From Macrotrachela quadricornifera (taxonomy: Eukaryota > Rotifera > Eurotatoria > Philodinida > Philodinidae), in assembly GCA_022393335.1 (NCBI GenBank), contig JAJEKB010021389.1:73443-137442 (forward strand): a stretch of 64,000 nt of DNA, in the 5' to 3' direction. The translations under genes and the position numbers were made by a program. Numbering within the stretch: position 1 is the stretch's first letter; each line of letters begins with the position of its first letter. This document shows positions 47,825 to 58,832 of the stretch, piece after piece. The notes beneath the pieces were generated by a model. It worked only from the letters and a program-made list of their open reading frames with translations, was not told the origin of the DNA and did no database searches.

Positions 47825-49306
47825 TACCCAGGTCATCCAAAACGGCCTCGTTTACGGCCTGAAAACGAGCCGTAAATGTGATAAAAACGGAGTATTTACG
47901 GCAGTATACTGTGTATATACAGCTCGTTTTCGAACCGTATCGAACCGTATGAGTGGGCGCAGTATTACGGACCGTATTGTATCTGTTTGGTAAACGGTCC
48001 GTATTTGACCGTTTTTCTTAACTTTACGGATACAATACGGTTATGTGTATTACTACGTATTAACATCGTAAATGGTCGTTAACATACCGTATCATATCCG
48101 TTTACGATATGTTTCGTAGGATGAGCGTTACGAAAATAGGTCGCTGTCAACGTACAATGAACAGTAGATATTGTTTTAAACGAAATAATTCTTTCTTTTT
48201 TTATTTTAGATTTATCTAAACGGTACAATAAATAGTATATATTGTTTGAAATGAAAAAAATGAATTGTTTCATTTCAAACAATATATACTGTTTGTTGTA
48301 CCGTTTAGATGAATCTAAAACAAAACAAAAAGAGTTATTTCGTTTAAAACAATATTTGTTGTTCATTGTGCCGTCGATAGAGACCTAAATAAAGAAAAAA
48401 ATATTTTATTTAAAAAGGATACTTACTTTTGGTTGTGCCATTGAGATAAATCTAAAGAAAGAAAAAAATATATTGTATTTAAAAAAATACTTACTGTTCA
48501 TTGTGCCGTTGATAATGACCTAAATAAAAAAATGTTTCATTTAAAAGAAAATACTGTTGCGTGTGCCTTTGATAGTGACCTAAAGAAAGAAAAAAAATAT
48601 TGTATTTAAAAAAAATACTTACTGTTGGTTGTGCCGTTGATATGGACCTAAAAAATAATATTTCATTTAAAAAGATATTTACTGATTTACTGTTTGTTTT
48701 GCCGTTGATGGTGACGGAAATAAAGAATTATTGTATGTAAAAAAGAACTTACTGTCTGTTCTGCCATTGAGATAAATCTAAATATAGAAAAAGAACTATT
48801 TAATATTAAAATTCTATGTATTGTTCATTCTATTGTTGAGATGAATATAAAATAAAAAATATTATTTAATATTCAAATCATATTTACTGCTGAACACGAC
48901 AAAAGTACGATCGTGGATTATCAACCTTAGTTTATTTCTCATTACTTCATTTTTATTCCATGAGACAAAGACGTATTGTATCCGTATGTGTATTGTTAAC
49001 TGATATCGATATAAGATAAATGTTGGTTGCCTGTAAAGACATCGTTTTTGATCGGTTTACCACCGTTTACGGTCCGTTCTTATTGACCTGGGTAACTTTA
49101 AAAAATACGGTACAAAACGATACGTAAACGATGTCCGTTACGGAATCGTATACGATGTTCCGTATACGGGACCGAAAGCACTCCGTGATTCATCCGTAAG
49201 GATGTCGTAAACGGATATCAGTATACGAAAAATAGCGGATCTCCGTAAAGCCATCGCTTTTTACTCGTTTATTGGCGTATACGGACCGTATCATTCAACC
49301 TGGGTA
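47825..49306. mobile_element. TACCCAGGT-ended element with a head-to-head mini-exon array
   Basis: Starts TACCCAGGTCAT at 47825 and ends AACCTGGGTA at 49306. A further internal end (TTGACCTGGGTA) lies at 49083-49094, so the right side may be two joined copies. Both sides are dense in CGTAAACGG, CGTATACGG and ACGGACCGTA words. The centre (48160-48900) is the array. Confidence 0.72.
48160..48900 (-). repeat. Mini-exon array 2, mostly minus-oriented
   Basis: About ten units of 60-70 bp. Read on the minus strand: CTTTAG, then about 26 nt resembling GTCATTATCAACGGCACA + AYNAACAG, then GTAAGTATTTTT, then poly-A/T. The first unit or two (48160-48240) point the other way, so the array folds on itself around 48245-48270. 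Confidence 0.72.
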
Positions 49307-49981
49307 CGCTTAAGATACGATAACGACTTATTTTAATTCATGAATCGAATTATTTACCTAGTTCTCAAAAACTCTATTATCTTTTCTCATTTTATTTACT
49401 CTAAGTCTCTCAACTTAACGTCTAGTTGTTCGTTGGCCTCCCTAATGGTCGGCCACTCACGACTACCCGTTTCTGTGGAAGCCTTCATTGTGTCCTTCAA
49501 TTTTGGTTTACTTTCAAATCGAATAAATGGGTTTCATTTCATTCTCTTTCCGATAGCAATGATCTTCTACCAATACAATTCTAAAAAAGAAATTTAAAGG
49601 ATGAACTATCGTTTCATGAGCCGCTGAGAATAGAGCCTATTCGTCTAACGCAGTTCTTCACCTATTTGTGATGATTTTTTATATAGCTGATGTCTATAAA
49701 GATGCAACAGTAAGATCACAACCAGTTATTTATATTTTGCCTGCATGTTTCTGCTAAAAGTCTGACGAAAAATATAAGGTGGACTCGTCGAGAACGCAAA
49801 GACGTTTAATCAAAAATGATCCCACATTCGTACGTCTCCTTCCAATTATTTCATTTACAGCTTCTATAAGACAACCATTCGTAAACCTTAAACTTCAAAC
49901 TTCTAAACGGGTCTGAAGATACACATCACAACCTCGGCCATCCTACGATTTTACCTTTTATTAAGATTTGAAACAAAGAAA
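49307..49981. other. Intergenic, nothing recognised
   Basis: The frame at 49340-49597 is hydrophobic and unrecognised. Confidence 0.35.
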
Positions 49982-50149
49982 TACCTAGGTCAAACAAGCA
50001 TGATCGTAAACGATCATATGTTAAGCAATACAAAGATATACATGAAGTCGTGTTACGTTCGTGTATCTCCACGATCGTAAACAGAAAAATACGATCATTT
50101 ACGAAAAAAAAACACTTGTTCATGAAGTCTGTAACGATTGACCTGGATA
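49982..50149. mobile_element. Minimal 168-bp copy of the TACCCAGGT family
   Basis: Ends TACCTAGGTCAA and TTGACCTGGATA. The interior is only family words (GATCGTAAACGATCAT, CACGATCGTAAAC, TACGATCATTTACG) and there is no array. It looks like a MITE-sized deletion product. Confidence 0.72.
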
Positions 50150-50334
50150 CACAATCATTTCTTTTCGAAAGAGAAGGACAAAAAACAGCCAAGCACAATG
50201 CATTAGGACGAAATAATCTCAAATTCGTATATCTCACCATCGATAAACTTTGGTTAAGTTTTCAAAAAAAGCAATGATTTTTTTCGGGGGGAAGGGGGCG
50301 AGACCTAAAAGTAGACCAGGAACAATCATTCACA

Positions 50335-50395
50335 TAAACACCAACATCAGATTTGGATTCTTCGACCCCGATTACCTTTCGGTCAACCATTATAT
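50335..50395. repeat. Dispersed repeat (inverted relative to 58195)
   Basis: The reverse complement shares GGTTGACCGAAAGGTAATCG, AAGAATCC and AATCTGATGTT with 58190-58245. Confidence 0.65.
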
Positions 50396-50859
50396 AAATA
50401 TATAAATAATAATAGAAAAATGAATGCCAATGATGTGCGAACGGACGAACGCAACTAACTCACTCGGTATATACCCTCGTTTCAGTAGAGGGAACAATTC
50501 GTTTCTTTAAACATACTTATACAGGATGTTATTTTTCTTAAGATAGGCAAAATTCTAGTAGACTTCTTCCTTTTTTGTAATACTAAGCTAGAGATGGTAT
50601 TTATTTATCGTCCATTCAATGTACTGAGAATTAAATTTTTTTATTTAGTAAGGATAAGGAAAATTATTTTCTTTTCTTTTTCTATTCGAATAGAAAAATA
50701 GGCTTTCCGTATATATATACATAAGAAATAGTACTCTCAAATTATTGAGTCAACATAGATAAGAAAAACTCATTCAGTTTAACACAGTTAAATTCTATAT
50801 AGTATTCACTCACTTTACATAGATTAAATTCAAATTTGTTTTATCTCAGCCGAGTTAAT
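50396..50859. other. Intergenic, nothing recognised
   Basis: AT-rich; no frame or repeat supported. Confidence 0.35.
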
Positions 50860-51085
50860 TAATTATTTTTTTATTTTTTATTTTAGATTATTGACACTAG
50901 TAAGACGTAAGTATTTTAATTTACACTAATGGCACCAACAGGTGAGCATTATTTTAAAATAAATTATTTTTTATTCTCTATTTTCTGTTTTAAATTATTG
51001 ACACTAGCAACGCGTAAGTATTTTAATAAACTAAATTAATTTTTATTTTTTTTTATTTTAGACTAATGGCACAAACAGGTAAGTA
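50860..51085 (+). repeat. Mini-exon array 3, short and decayed
   Basis: TTTTAG followed by 20-25 nt (ATTATTGACACTAGTAAGAC, then ACTAATGGCACAAACAG) and GTAAGTATTTT donors, about three to four units. No flanking TACCCAGGT end was found close by. Confidence 0.6.
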
Positions 51086-51879
51086 TTTTGAGAGAGATCC
51101 ATATACTCCGAAAGAATTTATAAAATACTCATAATTAGTATATGAATGTCTCATGAAAACTTTTATGAAAATGATACGTACGGTAAAAAAGAGTTTATGA
51201 GACTTTGCACTTTCTTAAATCTTGTAAGGATTTATTATTCTACTTTCTTTTACAGCGCAGGCAAACAGATGTTCCATCAAATAGAGACCAACAGATCAGG
51301 CTAAAATTTTAAAATTCAGCCAATGTCTGCCACACGATCTCTGGTAGAGAGACGATTGAAACTTCTACCGGTATACTTCAACGCTTTTTTTTTATTATGC
51401 TAGTGGATGTGACACTCGGAAGTGTTTACATGATAATAGAAAGAGAAATCGTGATATTTAAGATGAAAGCCACATTATTAATGCAATGCGTCACTTAATT
51501 GTCGGAAATATAAGTAATTATGACAAATATGAGGACATGTTTGCAAGGATATAGAGGAAGTTAATGAAAAGTGATTAAAGTAAAAAAGAAACAGGAAAAC
51601 GAAGAGAATAGAAAAAAAATAAGAAGAAGAAGTAAAGAGAAAAAAATGAGGAAGAGTAAAAAAGAAGAGCAATACAGCAAAAAAGAGGCTGAAGTATTAC
51701 ACGTGCTACTAATCGTATCAATTCTTTTCAACAAAAAACAACTATTTTAACAGAAATGACTCGTGATGATCTATCAACTGTCGTACACGGCGCGATCGAA
51801 AAAATGATCGAAATGATCATTTTTCCATGTGTAATACACGTCTCAGACGAAAGCATCCTTATAGAAAAGTGAAGATCTA
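51086..51879. other. Intergenic, nothing recognised
   Basis: Includes a purine-rich stretch (51550-51670). No supported gene. Confidence 0.35.
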
Positions 51880-52499
51880 ACGAGGGAACCGATCCAACTG
51901 ATTAATCGTTTTAGAGTTTGGAGTCTGTGTATGTAGTGGACCCCAGTGAGGTATAAAAAACACCAAAAGGATAAGTACCCATAGGTCTTCCTTCCAAAGT
52001 AATAGTCATTATACTGGAATTTTAGCCTATGGCACAGTATACGTCAACAAATCGAAAGTCGGTATTTCGACCTGAAATTTTGCCCACAGATACGCCTACT
52101 TGTACATAGAATGCCCTGAAAATTTCAGCTAAAAAAATATTTCCTTCACGTAATATCGAATTTTCAAGGAACACGAGATTTTCGGATCTTTCATGGAACA
52201 ACATCGATTTTTGGAAATTCCATATCTCGTGAAGGAAATATTTCTTTTAGCTGAAATTTTCGGGACATTCTACGTACAAGTAGGCGTATCTGTGGGCAAA
52301 ATTTCAGGCCTAAATACCGACTTTCGATTTGTTGATGTGTACTGTGCCATAGGCTAAAATTCCAGTATAACCACTATTACTTTGGAAGGAAGACCTATGG
52401 GTACTTATCCTTTTGGAGTTTTTCATACCTCACTGGGGTCTACTACATACACAGACTCCGAACTCTAAAACGATTAATCAGTTGGATCGGTTCCCTCGT
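51880..52499. mobile_element. Foldback element, ACGAGGGAAC family, 620 bp
   Basis: Starts ACGAGGGAACCGATCCAACT and ends with the exact complement. The arms meet near 52190. The body phrase (AGGCTAAAATTCCAGTATAA, GGAAGGAAGACC, TATCCTTTTGG) aligns with the body of 20026-20644, so they are diverged relatives. Confidence 0.9.
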
Positions 52500-52590
52500 A
52501 AGATCAGTCGAATCATTGTTTTTAATTTTCTTTGAAGATACTTTTTTACATAAAACTCTAAAGGCTATTCTGCCGTAAAACTATAAAGGC

Positions 52591-53350
52591 TATCCAGGAC
52601 GAAAAGGCATAATCGTAAATGGTCGTATACGACGAGATGCGTCTAGAAGCGCCCGTCGTATATGATGAACATATACGCTCAATGTAAACGATTGTCATAC
52701 ACAACGGTAGTATATGATCGTATACAGCCGTAGATTAGTCGTAAACTGAGATTCATTTCTCGGCCATAGTATTAACTATTTAATTCAACACAGAATACAA
52801 TAGAACGTTGAACTCAATATGAGGCATTTTAAATCATATTATTTTAAACTATATATCGACCAGAATTAGTATTTATAGATTTAAATAAATTTTACTTTTT
52901 ATTTTCATATTATTGATGATAATAAAAGAAAACAGTTATGTTTTTTTATTTCAATATTTTCTTTTTGTTTATCTTTAGACTATTAATCGGGATAAAACAA
53001 GAGGTAAATTTTATTTTAAATTAAATTATTTTTTATTTTAGAATGAGCTCAACGACATAACAACAGAAAGGATTATTTAAAAATAAATTATTTTTTTATT
53101 TATTTTAGAGATTTTTCAACTGCACAGTGGACTGTAAGTATTGTTTTAAATTAAATTACTTTTTTTAATTTAGATTGAATCTAACGACACAATGAGCACT
53201 AAGAATTTATTTCAAATTAAATTATTATTTTTTATTTTTTAGTTTAGGTTTATATCACTAGGACAATAAAATATAAGCATTTACTTTAATATAAATTATT
53301 TTTTTTTATTTTAGATTTATCTGAACATCTCAATGAAGAGTAAATATTCC
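52591..53350 (+). mobile_element. Partial TACCCAGGT-family element with mini-exon array 4
   Basis: The left end TATCCAGGACGAAAAGGCAT is followed by CGTAAATGGTCGTATACGA words, then five to six units (52975-53350) of TTTTAG + about 26 nt + GTAA-like donor, several decayed. A possible right end (GCTTGTCCTAGGCA) lies only at 55504-55517, beyond a gene fragment, so this copy is rearranged or truncated. Confidence 0.6.
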
Positions 53351-53389
53351 TGGTATTGACGATAAGAGTAGAGGATAAAAAGGAAATAA

Positions 53390-53713
53390 TTATGCGAAGT
53401 GCGGAAAAGTAAATACAAAAAAGCAGTGGCGCAGAACTTCAGACGGTATACTTCGTCTAACTTTTAACCATTTTAGTTTACCCAAGGATTTTTGAATCTT
53501 TTTAATGTATTTCTTGACAGTGGGTCTCAAAGAAAGTTTATCAGCCCAAATAAATCCTAAATAGTGAAACTCCTTAACAAAACCAATTTCTTCTCCATTC
53601 ATTGTAATATTCGCTAGCAGTCGTTTCACTTGTGTATGAAATAATGTATCTTCTTTCTCTAGATATTGAATCGTTGGTGTTAGATGCGCCATAATAGAAA
53701 AAATTGATTGCAC
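53390..53713 (-). pseudogene. LINE-type reverse transcriptase fragment
   Basis: A frame of about 107 residues without a recognisable start. NGEEIGFVKEFHYLGFIW followed by DKLSLRPTVKKYIKKIQKSL and LRHCFFVFTFPHFA fits the segment after the RT palm in non-LTR retrotransposons, where F-x-YLG is the hallmark. The catalytic YADD part is absent. A 5'-truncated or broken copy. Confidence 0.62.
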
Positions 53714-54539
53714 CTATTTTTTTTTCAGACGTATATAACATTCATAGATGATATCTATCTTGTGACATTTTGTATATTATAATTCTATGCCAATAGAAAT
53801 GAATTCATCAGCAGTAGGGTTGTCAAATCAGTTCAATATAATTCAAACATACTTAACTCGTTATTTTATGGTACCTATTTATATTTTTGGTAACTTTGGC
53901 AATTTCGTAAATATTATTATGTTTTCTCAACGTAATTTCAAGTTGAATAACATCTGTGCCTAGTATTTTATCGGTTTATCATTATCCAATCTATTGTATA
54001 TCGACATAGGCGGTCTAACACGAAGTCTACCATTTCTAACTAATTTTAATTTAGAAACTACACACTAGTCGACGATCTTGCCTCACTTCTTTCCAGATTC
54101 TTGTTTTTCTTAATCATCAGACAAGATTCTTTATATTCATGATGTTCAGGCAAGATTCTTTTGAAAGGAAAGAAAAAAGATTCATACCAGAAATTCAAGA
54201 CAAGAAGGTTCTTGTCTGATTATTCAGAAGTAAAAGAATCAGACAAGAGTGACAAGATATTCAAGATATTTCTAAAGTTCAGACAAGAATCTTTTTCTTT
54301 TCCTCTCAAAAGAATCTTGCCTGAACATCATGAATAAAAAGAATCTTGTCTGATAATCAAGAAAAACAAGAATCTGGAAAGAATTACAAGAAATTTAAAA
54401 ATTTCTTGAAGTTCAGGCAAGCTTCTTTTTATTTCTTTTAAAAGATTCTTACTTGATCTTCAAGATCAATAGCAGGTGATCTCATGGTTCAAACACATAT
54501 AAATATAGACGTATGACCGTTACTTATTCATTTATAATT

Positions 54540-55190
54540 ATGACGATCGTATAACATCGTGTTAGTGTCGTTTAAACAGTAAGTTATTTTTAACAAAACA
54601 ATAATTTTTTTTCTTTCATTTAGATGCATCTCGACGACACAATCAACAGTAAGTATTATTTTAAATTAAATAGTTTTTTTTTTCTTTTATGTAAGTTGAC
54701 CTCAAAGGTACAAAATAATGGTAAGTATTCTTTTATTCTATTAAATATATTTTTTATCTTTTGTTTAGGTCTATTTCAACCCAATAATAATTGGCAAGTA
54801 TTATTTTAAATCAAACAGTTTTATCTTTCATTTAGTTATGTTTAACCCAATGTCACAAGCAATAAAAAATATTGTGATTCAATAAAATATTTTTTTTATG
54901 TTTCAAATTCGACTCAACGACATAACTAATGGTAAATATTTTTATTAAATAAAATAGTTTTCTTTTATTATTTTAGACAGAACTCAATGCTACAACTTGT
55001 GGTAAGTATTATTATTGAAGTAATTTTTTTTCTTCGTCTAGGTTCAACTCAACGGTACAATTAAAAGATAAGTATTATTATTATATAAAAAAGATCTTTT
55101 TTTTTTATTTAGATGCGACTCAACGGCTTATTCTATGGTAAGTATGTTTTCAATCCACTCAATATTTTTTTATCGTTTTAGATAGTTTTT
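54540..55190 (+). repeat. Mini-exon array 5, the longest plus-oriented array
   Basis: About nine units of 60-75 bp. Each has a pyrimidine-rich TTTAG acceptor, 25-26 nt resembling ATGCATCTCGACGACACA + ATCAACAG, then GTAAGTATT (or TAAGTATT after G), then AT-rich filler. Segments are mostly 25 or 26 nt, not multiples of three. Confidence 0.75.
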
Positions 55191-55531
55191 TTATTATAAA
55201 ATAAAAAATTATTTTGAATAATAAAAATATTATTTAAAATATTTATAATAAATTTTATTTTTTTAAAGTGGTCTTTTATGACGGCGGTTATTTTTGGAAA
55301 ACTTGTATTTTAGAAAATGAGAGGGAAAGGTGACAGAAACTCATCTCTCTCCTCCTTAGTTAGATGTTTATGTCTATACAATGACAAACGACGTCATATA
55401 CGACGATATAACGGTTGTTTACATTGGTCATGAATACATCGTATTCTATCGTATACGACACGACGAGATGCGATCGTATAGTGTTGTTTACGACTATCGT
55501 AATGCTTGTCCTAGGCATCTAGAGGCATCGA

Positions 55532-55913
55532 GTTAATATTAGCATTGCATTAATTTTATGCTAACACCAGTGCTTTTGTATAATGATTCTAAGGCAAAAA
55601 TATTACAGTTGGTATTAATTAATGTAGTGCTAAAGCGAAGCTCACATCTCTGACTGGTTTCAATACTTTTGTATTACAGTTTTGATGTAGAAACATTGTA
55701 GTTAGTATGAAATTAATATAGTTTGCATTAATTTGATGCTTGCTACAATGCTTGTACATCAAAACTGTAATACAAAAGTATTGAAATCAGTCAGAGATGT
55801 GAGCTTCGCTTTAGCACTACATTAATTAATACCAACTGTAATATTTTTGCCTTAGGATCATTATACAAAAGTATTATTGTAAGTATTAAATTAATTCAAT
55901 ACTAATATTAAGC
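55532..55913. mobile_element. Palindromic MITE, 382 bp
   Basis: Arms starting GTTAATATTAG and CTTAATATTAG (complement) pair almost fully, including the CACATCTCTGACTG block. It lies inside the 54063-56233 insertion, so it is the later event. Confidence 0.85.
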
Positions 55914-57011
55914 CCACATCACTATTTATATCGCAGGAATCATTCAAGAACTTCAAGAAAAAGATTCAGGCAAGAATTGCAAGAAAAAAAGAATCAGACA
56001 AGAATTGCAAGAAAATAAAGATTCAGGCAAGAATTCAAAAATACAAGAATCTTGCCTGACGAGACATTTCTTGCCTCGCCAGCCAAGATTCTGTCTACAA
56101 GAATACCGCAAGAAAGTCAAGATCTGTTTTTTCAGGCAAGAATCTTGTATAGAAGGAATGGCAAAAGAATCTTGACTGACAAACAAGAAAATCAAGAATC
56201 TGGCAAGACGAGAGGCAAGATCGTCGACTAGTGCATCGATTATATTCTGCAAATGTCGTCTTTATTTCGTTCATTTGTCATTGCTTCTTGGACGTTATTT
56301 TATCTGTCTTATTTCGATCGATCGATGGCTAGTAACATCATCAAATGAATCGATTCGACAATTGAGTTCTCGCAAAAATGCTCAATATTTCATTATAATC
56401 GGAACATCAACTTGTGTCATTTTTACCATACATGCTCCAATCGGATTTGAAATAAAGTTTAATCGATGCTATGCATATATGAATATCATCTATGGTATAT
56501 GGTTCAGTATCTACAATGCAACAAGTGTTATAATACCAATTGTCCTAATGATACTATTCAGCACACTTATCATTATTAATATTCGTCAAAATCGTCATCG
56601 TATCCATCCAATATCAGAAAATATAGCCCGTTCTCAGCAGACATATAGAAGACCTAACTATCAAAATGATATGAAACTCATACAATTAGCTCTAATACAG
56701 AGTCTTACATTTACAGTGTTAAACATCAGTTTTGTAGCTTATGTTATTTATGACTTTGCGACCAGTTCGCAAGTGAAAAGTTCTGATCAGTAAGCTATTG
56801 ATAATTTTTTTTATGCACTTTCAATTCATCCTTCTTATGTATTCGCCTCGGTAAGATAATAAGAGAACACATGAAGGTTAAAATTCTACTTTGATGAACT
56901 TGATTTTAGATTACATTTATTACATATACATTCGCATCGTCCATATTTCGAAAGGAATGCATTTCTACAAGTCGTCTATACATGAACGTATTACGATGGA
57001 TTGGTCAATAA

Positions 57012-57814
57012 TTTATGTGTAATGAATATTGTTAGGTGTTATTATATCCTATACATTTCTTAATTTTTTTCTGTCAACTTTATGATGTCATTAGGTATAT
57101 TCATATTCTATGTAGTAACTCCAAGTGCATATTTTTTTCCTTTTTTGTCTAAATATATACTCTATATCGAATTCCTCAAGTATTCTCTGATGAGTTCCTC
57201 TCTAGTCATGATTTTCTAAAAAGTTCCTTTTGCTTCTATGTACTCATTTATCTATATATCTATTCATTTATCCACAAGTAACGTTCGTCGCAATGACTCG
57301 CTCAATCCTCGGCTGAACGATTGAGGGCATTTATGCACTAATACACTTTATCGAGATAGTTACTGCTTGTGTGATATATAATCATCTATACTGGCTTGCA
57401 CATTTTTGTACGCTTTTATAACTATATAATCTATTAGAAGTTTATCAAGTTTCGTAAAGACAATTACACATAAACAACATCAACCTTCAAAATATTTCAT
57501 TTTCAAATGAAACCATAGATCATAATGATATTATTTTTTTTTATAAAAAACAACAAACTGATAAAATCAATCATACCGTTATAAACTCTTATAAAAGTAT
57601 GCTAGGAAATATAGCTGTCTCAATCAAGTTTATTAGTACATAAGCGCTCTCCATCGTTTATTTGACGATTGCTAAATACTTGAAATGATTCTAAATATCA
57701 CATCCCCCTGACCTCATGTAAACCAGGTAAAACTGTCACAAGTTTATTTCAGGCAATGATTTTTTGACCTTTGGCTTTTAGACGAACAAAACAAGCCGTT
57801 TTTTTTTCGTATCA
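57012..57814. other. Intergenic, nothing recognised
   Basis: AT-rich; no supported gene. Confidence 0.35.
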
Positions 57815-58790
57815 CTCTCTGCTCATGAGTGAACGTCCCCAAGTGCGAGTCTCCGTTTTGAATCGAGTATTTATCATTGTGTAGAGTTCAATGAGTACAG
57901 TAACCGCGTATAAAGGATTTGTGCCCATGGTGAACGTTTCAGAAACAACAAGGTTCCATACCTTCTGAAAAATCAGCATAAGACTCTTAACTAAAGGCTT
58001 GAATTTTAATACTGTAAGGACAAAACATAGTGTTGTTCGGAACAATCAGAAATTATTAATGATGCTCTTTCATGTGACCCGAATAACATCATATTTTGTC
58101 CTTATTCTCTTTCTCATAGAGAAGAGTCTTACAAACATAAATAGTCTGCTTGCTTACTTGCTTGTATGTCCGCAGAGGATCAAAAAACCATAAGGATTGA
58201 CCGAAGGGTAATCGGGATCAAAGAATCCTAATCTGATGTTAGTTTTTTAAATTTTTATTGAGGATCCATTTTTTTAAACAAAGGACCACTTCTTTACAAA
58301 AAAATTTTATTAGACTTGTTCGAAAGGTAATCAAGGACGAGAAATTCAAATCTGAAGCCAGTTTTCTAAAAATTTTTTGAAGATCAATTTTTTAAACAAA
58401 CGATAAATTTTTAACAAAAACTATTTGTTTTTATATATCTCAGAGAAAACAATGTTTTCTACCAAACACCAAAAAAATTCACTTTTCTACTATAAGGGCA
58501 AAACAAAATGTTATTCGGCCCACATGAAAGAGCATCATTGATAATCTCCGATTGATCCGAACAACACTATGTTTTGTCCTCACAATATTAAAATTCAAGC
58601 CTTCAGTTAAGAGTCTTATGCTAATTTTTCAGAAGGTATGGAACCTTGTTGTTCCCGAAACGTCCACTAAGGGCACAAATCCTTTATATACGGTTACTGT
58701 ACTTATTGAACTCTACAAAACGATAAATACTCGATTCAAAACGGAGACTCACACTTGGGGACGTTCGCTCGAGAGTAGTGAACGTTCCCG
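57815..58790. mobile_element. Inverted-repeat element with arms of about 275 bp
   Basis: 57815-58090 pairs with about 58505-58780 (shared GACTCTTAACT, AGGTTCCATACCTTCTGA and TGAACGTCCCCAAGTG on complementary strands). Arms are about 85-90 percent alike by eye. The loop of about 400 bp contains two copies of a GGTAATCRRGG block (58195-58260 and 58318-58385). Frames at 57812-58045 and 58552-58878 are mirror images of each other and not genes. Confidence 0.8.
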
Positions 58791-58832
58791 GAGTCGAAAT
58801 CGGAGTCGGAGTCTGAGTCGCAGTCGGGTTTC
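58791..58832 (+). repeat. GGAGTC hexanucleotide microsatellite
   Basis: Imperfect runs of CGGAGT/CTGAGT/CGCAGT following the right arm of the inverted repeat. Confidence 0.7.

Larger units (their letters stand above)
54063..56233. mobile_element. 2.17-kb composite insertion with 22-bp terminal inverted repeats
   Basis: Begins CACTAGTCGACGATCTTG and ends with its exact complement (22 bp in all). It is flanked by CA on both sides (54061-54062 and 56234-56235), a possible 2-bp target duplication. The end blocks (54085-54470 and 55930-56215) are full of AAGAATCTTGCCTGA-type words, and 54090-54390 is a palindrome. The interior holds mini-exon array 5, a CGTATACGAC-rich block (55390-55510) and a separate palindromic MITE. 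No transposase. Confidence 0.85.
53787..57011 (+). pseudogene. Rhodopsin-class GPCR pseudogene, split by an insertion
   Basis: Pieces 53787-54062, 56236-56850 and 56910-57011 join in frame when the insertion at 54063-56235 is left out. TM1 is PIYIFGNFGNFVNIIMF. TM2 contains an in-frame TAG (53961-53963). TM3 follows a Cys (FCKCRLYFVHLSLLLGRYF) and ends in ISIDRW, the DRY-type motif. TM4 (IIIGTSTCVIFTIHAPIGF), TM5 (IYNATSVIIPIVLMILFSTL), TM6 (LIQSLTFTVLNISFVAYVIY) and a TM7 region ending FASSIFRKEC follow. A TAA stop lies between TM6 and TM7 (56791-56793). A 59-bp intron (56851-56909) is intact. Related to invertebrate peptide receptors of the FMRFamide-receptor type. Two stops and the insertion make it a pseudogene. 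Confidence 0.86.

Noticed and set aside
56790..56909. Rescue of the GPCR by a donor at the TAA (CA|GTAAGC)
   Set aside because: Splicing to the next acceptor would put TM7 in the wrong frame and delete half of it, so a true stop is more likely.
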